DNA from: Bacteroidales bacterium UBA4284
GTDB taxonomy: Bacteria; Bacteroidota; Bacteroidia; Bacteroidales; UBA932
Direction of reading: 5' to 3'
Length of the DNA: 28,414 nucleotides
NCBI GenBank assembly: GCA_002395925.1
Contig: DGVM01000225.1
Span: 1-28,414 of the forward strand
The translations under genes were made by a program, and so were the position numbers. A model generated the notes under the pieces. The model searched no databases, was not told the DNA's origin, and worked only from the letters and a program-made list of their open reading frames with translations. Positions 24,801 to 28,414 of the stretch are shown piece after piece (position 1 is the stretch's first letter; each line of letters opens with the position of its first letter).

Positions 24801-25109
24801 GAGCATCTCGCCGGATGGCTCCATGACGACTTCGTAGTTGACTGCCTTGGTCACGCTTATACGGCGGTCGGCAAAACCGAGGAACTGGATGACGAGCACG
24901 TCGCCCTCGGATGCATTGATGGTAAACTTGCCATCGATGTCGCTGGTGGTGAAGATTTGCTTCCCTTCAACGCTCACGGTGGCACCGACGAGGGGTACCG
25001 GTTTCTTTGTGTCGTAAACGGTACCCTTGACGCCTCCCTGCGCGAGAGCCTGGAAGGCAGTCGCAAACAGCAGGAAGGCCAGAATCAGAATTCGTTTGCT
25101 ATTTTTCAT
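21834..25109 (-). CDS. SusC/RagA-family TonB-linked outer-membrane transporter
   Basis: This is a 1091-aa TonB-dependent importer that works with the adjacent SusD protein. Order: signal peptide (about 1-24, ending QALAQ); CarboxypepD_reg-like domain (about 25-105; VKGTVYDTKKPVPLVGATV, DIDGKF); plug domain from about 110 with GGLEGKVPGVQF, RVIVRG, ALFVVDGVPIESG and the hallmark VLKGAAATALYGSRAGNGAI; then the large beta-barrel ending in GSIKLKF. Length is normal for SusC. The gene starts 11 bases inside the upstream phosphoesterase gene, so uptake and phosphoesterase are translationally linked. No sigma/anti-sigma or hybrid two-component regulator is in the window, and no extra N-terminal signalling domain is seen, so regulation is unknown. 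Confidence 0.95.
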   Translation of the reverse strand: MKNSKRILILAFLLFATAFQALAQGGVKGTVYDTKKPVPLVGATVSVEGKQIFTTSDIDGKFTINASEGDVLVIQFLGFADRRISVTKAVNYEVVMEPSGEMLGESVVTALGMTRERRSLGYAVVEVGGDEINQSQSSNWLGGLEGKVPGVQFNKAAGPMSSTRVIVRGDPSLSGTGSALFVVDGVPIESGMIANASGSGYTNQDNPIDFGDNGSDLNPDDIESVTVLKGAAATALYGSRAGNGAIIITTKSGSKASGIGVTVSSRFTYDVPGYWPDFQTTYGPGSDLGLDEYVLWKNNPEGLGRHYSRYAFGEAYDATKLRYQWNSINWETGEFTRTPWVYADDWYTGIFRNGMTLENSISIDGGDGKGTRIRLSANTSRNDWILPNTGYRRNSISFSFKTPVNKWIDFNAKVNYYMTDSDNLPSGAYSNNGVMYQIIWNQTNIPMSAYADEYFAGRWDREAYYNPQEYLLSQEQYYNPYRILYEMTNTQDKDRVFGNAGLSINLWKKKLTLDVKSGLDIVNEFRTQRKPWYTYNYEQGWYREQNNFVAQINSDFLLKYTDSFFNDGLSFTAAFGGNNMTYMRRSHKVTLDRLDIEGVYNPTNYPAETIPQDDYYRSQKVVNSLYGLVSLGWKDMLYLDLTARNDWTSTLSPGNWSFFYPSVSASVMLDRVANMNSWAPWVNMLKLRASWANVGRDTTPYAISYMYTTTDFPGGYRPGATLPDYYLRPENVATWEFGLEGKFFQNRLAFDVAYYTSDVTDQIYARPVDYMTGAKYYTSNIGLIRSKGLELSLTVVPVKTRDFTWTVSANASRSRAVLEKMYDGWDNSQPHQADMGTTIGSRLYVYNYVGQQMGQLWGKGLTLAPEGSYILGEDGSKVPCAGQTVLDSVTGLPSMSDELRYLGNVNPDWLGGLSTSVKWKGLSLGAIFSAQLGGKTYSVTAASLGYQGKLKNTLEGRQDGLIPEGINFVGYDDDGNGIYKTNTTLVSDIYTYYSNFKANRYNFVEYIYDNSFLKLKEVTLSYDFPKSLISKTKVLQGITLSLYANNLFCISNYPFYDPEVTGANDANATRGIEAGSFPMSRSYGGSIKLKF

Positions 25110-27066
25110 AAGCTTTGATTTCGAATTGCTTAGGACGTTGCATGAGTTCTTCGTATTTGTTGCCGAAGCGGTCGGTCACCCTAATGGTGAGGGTGGAATT
25201 CGCGGTGGACGCCTTGGCACAGAAAAGGTGCGAGGTAAAGGTGGTGGAGAACCCGGCATCGGCGCTCTTGTTGAGGCGCTTGGCCGTATAGGCTACGAGG
25301 TGGAGAGGGTCTTTCTCCGTTACACGCGTGACCGTCAGGCTGTTACCCCCTTCGAGCACCTCCACTTTCCAGGAAGGGTCCCAGTTCCAGACGTTTATGT
25401 AAACCTCGTTGTCGGAGCTTGCGGCAGCCCACTGCGAGGGTTCGAACTTTGCCTTGGATGCAGCATTGCCGGCAGGGACGTATTTCTCGGTGGTAATGTG
25501 GATGGTATTGCGGTCGTAGGTGCGGAACTGATAGTCCAGAGGGCTGCCGGTAGCCTTGTACTGCCATGTCATTCCGGTACCGGAGATCTTTACCACGGTA
25601 TAGCCGCCCGGGGAGCCGTCCTGACCGATGTGTACGCCGGGAGTCTCGTTGGCGCTCCACCACCAGGTGCCGCAGATGGAACCGGCGTTGTGCTCGTAGA
25701 AGCCGTCGGAAGAGAGGCGGTCGTTGTTGTAGATGGTATGCGTGTGCGCCGTGAAGAGATGAGTCTGCGGATACTCGGCAAGCACGGCCTTGAGTGCCGA
25801 GGCATTTGCGCTGGAGAGCCTCCAGGAGCCGCTTTCGTTGCACAGAGGGATATGCATCATGACCACAAGGGGCGTACCGGGGGTCACATGCTGCAGGTCT
25901 TTGCGGAGCCATTCCAGCTGCTCATTCACCACGTTGCCCTTATAGTCGCGCTCGTAGCAGGGATTGCCCTGGGAGTCGGTGGTAGGCTTTGCGTTGGTGC
26001 ACTCCACGTCGTCGAGCACCACGTAGTGGAACTTGCCGATGTTGAAGGAATAGTACGTGGGGGCGATGAGCCTCTTGTATTCCTTGACCGTGTCGAAGTC
26101 GCCGGCATAGTACATGCTGTGGTCGTGGTTGCCTATGGTATGGAATATCTGAAGGTTCTTGATGGTGTTTGCATCCTTGAGATAATCCGCGTAGCCGTAA
26201 TTGTTGACTATCCAGTAAAGGTCCCATGTCATGTCGCCGAGAGTGATACCGTAGATGGGGCCGGAGGTGCTTGATACGAAATCGTTTATATCGGTTACGA
26301 ACTTGGCGAACTGATTGCGGTCGTTGGTACGCCGTGCAAGATGGATGTCACCGAGCATGAGAATGGTCGCATTGTCCTGGCCGGCAACCGGGTTGAGGCT
26401 GAAATCAACCCGTTCGGGGGTGTCGGCATCGGCTGAGAGGGTGGCGTGGAAGTGCGGCAGGATGCCATCAGCCTCTGCTTCGTAACCGGTGGGCAGGGAA
26501 ACGAACACGTAGCCGTGACGCTTCGCCGACTTGATGCGGTAGATGCCCTCTGAGTCGGTCGTCGTGACCTCCACTCCGTCGGATACCACTACGCCCGCGA
26601 GTCCCTTGCCCTGCGCCGAGACGAGGCCGTAAACAGTTGCGTCGCCGGGATTGATCTCGGAGCCGCCGGAAACATTGAAACGGGCCTTGCCAACTCTTTT
26701 GGACTGGGTGCCGCGCACTATCGAGAGCGAATAATCGCCGGTGTAGAAGCCGTCGGGGACTGCAAAGGAGAAACTGCTTTCGCCTGCTTCGACTATGGCC
26801 GTCTTGAAAGTTTCGAGTCCCGAAAGCTCCACGCCGTCGGTTACGAGCGGTCCGTGACCGCCGACAACCTGAAGCTCCACCTGCCCGCCCGGCGAGCAGT
26901 TCACCGTAGTGGGGAGGATGACTCCGGAAACATTGAATTCGTCTTTCGAGGGCTCAGGCTCTGGCTTGTCACAGGAATATGTTAGTGCCAGCATGCCCAG
27001 GAGAGCAGTGACGAATAAGAAACAAGAATTAGTTTTAATTTTGTGCAATGTGGTCGCGTTATTCAT
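25099..27066 (-). CDS. Lipoprotein calcineurin-like phosphoesterase, first gene of the SusC/D operon
   Basis: The ATG at 27066 gives 655 aa; a TTG two codons upstream is possible. The signal peptide is long and ends in a lipobox-like LTYSC (Cys32). Residues about 40-135 are a beta-sandwich; about 142-225 is MetallophosN (GKGLAGVVVSDGVEVTTTDSEG). The phosphoesterase domain has GDIH (239-242), GDMTWD (277-282), GNHD (312-315), MH (404-405) and AHTH (440-443), so all metal-ligand positions are kept although the last motif has Ala for the usual Gly. MetallophosC runs about 490-655 and ends with TDRFGNKYEELMQRPKQFEI, closely like the end of the paralogue at 6599. It overlaps SusC by 11 bases. It probably acts on a phosphorylated substrate at the cell surface or in the periplasm. 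Confidence 0.9.
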   Translation of the reverse strand: MNNATTLHKIKTNSCFLFVTALLGMLALTYSCDKPEPEPSKDEFNVSGVILPTTVNCSPGGQVELQVVGGHGPLVTDGVELSGLETFKTAIVEAGESSFSFAVPDGFYTGDYSLSIVRGTQSKRVGKARFNVSGGSEINPGDATVYGLVSAQGKGLAGVVVSDGVEVTTTDSEGIYRIKSAKRHGYVFVSLPTGYEAEADGILPHFHATLSADADTPERVDFSLNPVAGQDNATILMLGDIHLARRTNDRNQFAKFVTDINDFVSSTSGPIYGITLGDMTWDLYWIVNNYGYADYLKDANTIKNLQIFHTIGNHDHSMYYAGDFDTVKEYKRLIAPTYYSFNIGKFHYVVLDDVECTNAKPTTDSQGNPCYERDYKGNVVNEQLEWLRKDLQHVTPGTPLVVMMHIPLCNESGSWRLSSANASALKAVLAEYPQTHLFTAHTHTIYNNDRLSSDGFYEHNAGSICGTWWWSANETPGVHIGQDGSPGGYTVVKISGTGMTWQYKATGSPLDYQFRTYDRNTIHITTEKYVPAGNAASKAKFEPSQWAAASSDNEVYINVWNWDPSWKVEVLEGGNSLTVTRVTEKDPLHLVAYTAKRLNKSADAGFSTTFTSHLFCAKASTANSTLTIRVTDRFGNKYEELMQRPKQFEIKAYEK

Positions 27067-27073
27067 AATCAAG

Positions 27074-27081
27074 CAAATTTA
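27074..27081 (-). promoter_or_regulatory. Putative -7 promoter element of the SusC/D operon (TAAATTTG)
   Basis: On the minus strand TAAATTTG fully matches TAnnTTTG and ends 7 bases before the ATG of the phosphoesterase gene. No convincing TTTG lies about 19-21 bases further upstream. A terminator for the preceding gene lies upstream at 27169-27198, so transcription of the operon must start in this interval. The implied leader is very short. Confidence 0.5.
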
Positions 27082-27168
27082 CTAACTTGGGTTTTACGCT
27101 ACGCGTGCGCGAGTGTAACCATTTGTCGAAAGGACGTGATATTTTGTCTTTCCCCGCCACTGAGAGCA

Positions 27169-27198
27169 CAAAAAACCTGCGGCAGTGTTAGCCGCAGG
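27169..27198 (-). terminator. Intrinsic terminator after the DUF2807 gene
   Basis: A perfect 8-bp GC-rich stem (27176-27183 with 27191-27198) with a 7-base loop is followed on the minus strand by TTTTTTG. It lies 35 bases beyond the stop of the DUF2807 gene. This is a textbook intrinsic terminator and separates that gene from the SusC/D operon. Confidence 0.9.
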
Positions 27199-27233
27199 CA
27201 CCGGAAAACTCAGTTATATTATACTAGAATCGC

Positions 27234-27989
27234 TTATTCAGAAAGCGTCAGACCGCGAGTGCTGATGGAGCCTGAACCGGAAACTTTCTGAGTGAGTGAG
27301 CGGGCCCTTCCGAAAAGCCGGACGTTGCCGCTTCCAGCGATACGTATGTCCACGTCGCCGGCATCTTTGCAGCCAATGCTGGCCGAACCGCTGCCGGATA
27401 TTGCCAGGGAAACGTTCTCGGCAGTGACTGATTTGACTTCCACACCACCGCTGCCGCTGATGGAGAAGGAAGCCGACCTGGCGAGAATCGCATCTGCGTC
27501 GATGTCTCCGGAGCCGCTCACTTTAGAGGAAAAATTGTCACACTCAATCGAGACAGCATCCAGGTCGCCGCTGCCTGATACGGAGAATTCGAAGTCGCCT
27601 GGAACGACGAGAGCACCAGCAATTTCGCAGTCACCGGAACCGGAAACACGCATGCTGCCTATCGCAGGGGCCTTTATCGTCACTTCCGCCCCGTTCCTTG
27701 GCATGGGAGACTTGCCACGCTCGGAACTGATGACGAGAACACCGTCCTGCACCTCGAGGGTATAGACATCCAGAAGGTTTTCATCGGTCCGCAGCACTGC
27801 AGTGGGCGCCCCTTCCGAAGGAATGAAGACTACATCTGCCGCACCCCTGACGGAAACACAGTCAAAAGAATCGAAGGTAAAGCTCTTTTCGGCGACAACT
27901 CCATTGCCGATTACGGGAGTTCCGCCAAAATTAAAGACACACGAGACGATAGCGGGCAAAACCGCGAGAATGATTGCTAAACGTTTCAT
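27234..27989 (-). CDS. DUF2807 (GIN domain) lipoprotein
   Basis: This 251-aa predicted lipoprotein has signal peptide MKRLAIILAVLPAIVSC (Cys17). The body is the GIN/DUF2807 'auto-transporter adhesin head' domain: it starts at FDSFDCVSVRGAADVVFI and then has regularly spaced SGSG turns (VSGSGDCEI, VSGSGDLDA, VSGSGDIDA, ISGSGGVEV, ISGSGSASI, IAGSGNVRL, VSGSGSIST). This periodicity is expected of a right-handed beta-helix. Its function is not known; it is usually treated as an exported structural or adhesion protein. The start overlaps the stop of the methyltransferase gene by 4 bases (ATGA), so the pair is translationally coupled. An intrinsic terminator follows. Confidence 0.88.
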   Translation of the reverse strand: MKRLAIILAVLPAIVSCVFNFGGTPVIGNGVVAEKSFTFDSFDCVSVRGAADVVFIPSEGAPTAVLRTDENLLDVYTLEVQDGVLVISSERGKSPMPRNGAEVTIKAPAIGSMRVSGSGDCEIAGALVVPGDFEFSVSGSGDLDAVSIECDNFSSKVSGSGDIDADAILARSASFSISGSGGVEVKSVTAENVSLAISGSGSASIGCKDAGDVDIRIAGSGNVRLFGRARSLTQKVSGSGSISTRGLTLSE

Positions 27990-28414
27990 TTTTCCAGTCT
28001 GACTACTATTGACAACGGTAATACTTTTCCAAAAGAATCTCTAAGCGCCAGCTCACCGGAAGTAATTATCGGTCCTCCCGGTTGAGCGTCCGCAACTGCA
28101 GACGATATTCCAAAAGCCTCCCGGACGAGGGTCTCGCCAAGGGCTGCGCTATAGCCGTTGGAATACAGATTGAGCACCACAAAACCGTGAGGAGCAAGGA
28201 TTTGAGATACAGTACAGAGCATCTCGAACAAGCACTCATCGAGTTTCCATTTCTCGCCGTCGGGCCCATGTCCGTATGCCGGAGGATCGAGGATGATTCC
28301 GTCGTAGGCGTTACCCCTGCGAACCTCCCTCTTGGCGAACTTCATAGCATCCTCCACGACCCAGCGTATGCCGCTGGGTCGCAATATGCGACTACTATCC
28401 CCCTGCACCCCCAG
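27986..28414 (-). CDS. RlmI-like class I SAM-dependent RNA methyltransferase (C-terminal part, cut by window edge)
   Basis: The frame runs off the window end. The visible part has RWVVEDAMKFAKREVRRG, the motif IV sequence YDGIILDPPAYGHGPDGEKW, and FVVLNLYSNGYSA. This is the Rossmann-fold catalytic half of an RlmI/YccW-type enzyme, a family that methylates cytosine C5 in 23S rRNA. Bacteroidota members are often annotated only as SAM-dependent methyltransferases, and the exact target is not certain here. A GTG at 28408 is not the start; the frame continues upstream as Leu-Gly into the edge. It overlaps the DUF2807 gene by 4 bases. Confidence 0.8.
   Translation of the reverse strand: MGVQGDSSRILRPSGIRWVVEDAMKFAKREVRRGNAYDGIILDPPAYGHGPDGEKWKLDECLFEMLCTVSQILAPHGFVVLNLYSNGYSAALGETLVREAFGISSAVADAQPGGPIITSGELALRDSFGKVLPLSIVVRLEK

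Noticed and set aside
1..28414. tRNA, rRNA, insertion sequence with terminal repeats, attachment site or replication origin
   Set aside because: None was recognised on either strand by reading; only the Rpn remnant hints at mobile DNA.

Overview
The window looks like a chromosomal segment of a Bacteroidales-type bacterium (phylum Bacteroidota). The evidence is a SusC/SusD pair, many Bacteroidota-type lipoproteins with BACON and fimbrillin-like modules, a DUF5686 outer-membrane protein, a GIN-domain (DUF2807) lipoprotein, and TAnnTTTG promoter elements. No Shine-Dalgarno pattern is general. By eye GC is above half for most genes, with one clearly AT-richer gene at 10790-12967. Genus cannot be fixed from the sequence alone.

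Layout. (1) 1-1601, plus strand: housekeeping run sufC (5' cut by the window edge), an unusually short sufD, and ispE, all overlapping. (2) 1623-4220, plus strand: DUF5686/carboxypeptidase-regulatory-like outer-membrane protein behind its own promoter, ending in a large hairpin between convergent genes. (3) 9950-4274, minus strand: a 46-codon small ORF, a 1068-aa fimbrillin-metallophosphoesterase chimera, and a metallophosphoesterase-GDPD fusion. (4) 10066-10329: a C-terminal scrap of an Rpn/PD-(D/E)XK transposase-like gene, then a 416-bp gene-free stretch. (5) 27066-10790, minus strand: a long putative operon of about 16 kb. In transcription order it holds a lipoprotein metallophosphoesterase, SusC, SusD, a BACON-type lipoprotein, then three cassettes of [small ORF of 40-45 codons + fimbrillin-like/BACON lipoprotein], closed by a strong terminator. 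(6) 28414-27234, minus strand: an RlmI-like methyltransferase (5' cut by the window edge) overlapping a DUF2807 lipoprotein, then a terminator.

Reading. Regions 3 and 5 share phosphoesterase and fimbrillin-like families. They look like one surface system: SusC/D uptake plus up to three secreted phosphoesterases, one with a glycerophosphodiesterase domain, and no glycoside hydrolase. A phosphodiester or phosphorylated substrate is therefore inferred. No dedicated regulator is in the window.

The most unusual signal is four short ORFs (40-46 codons). I found them by translating the gaps between genes. Each lies directly upstream of a lipoprotein with a fimbrillin-like N-terminal domain, and none lies upstream of the other lipoproteins here. 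All four peptides have Tyr-x-x-Pro within the first nine residues, an acidic C-terminal segment, and a final Phe or Tyr. I do not know a characterised function for them.
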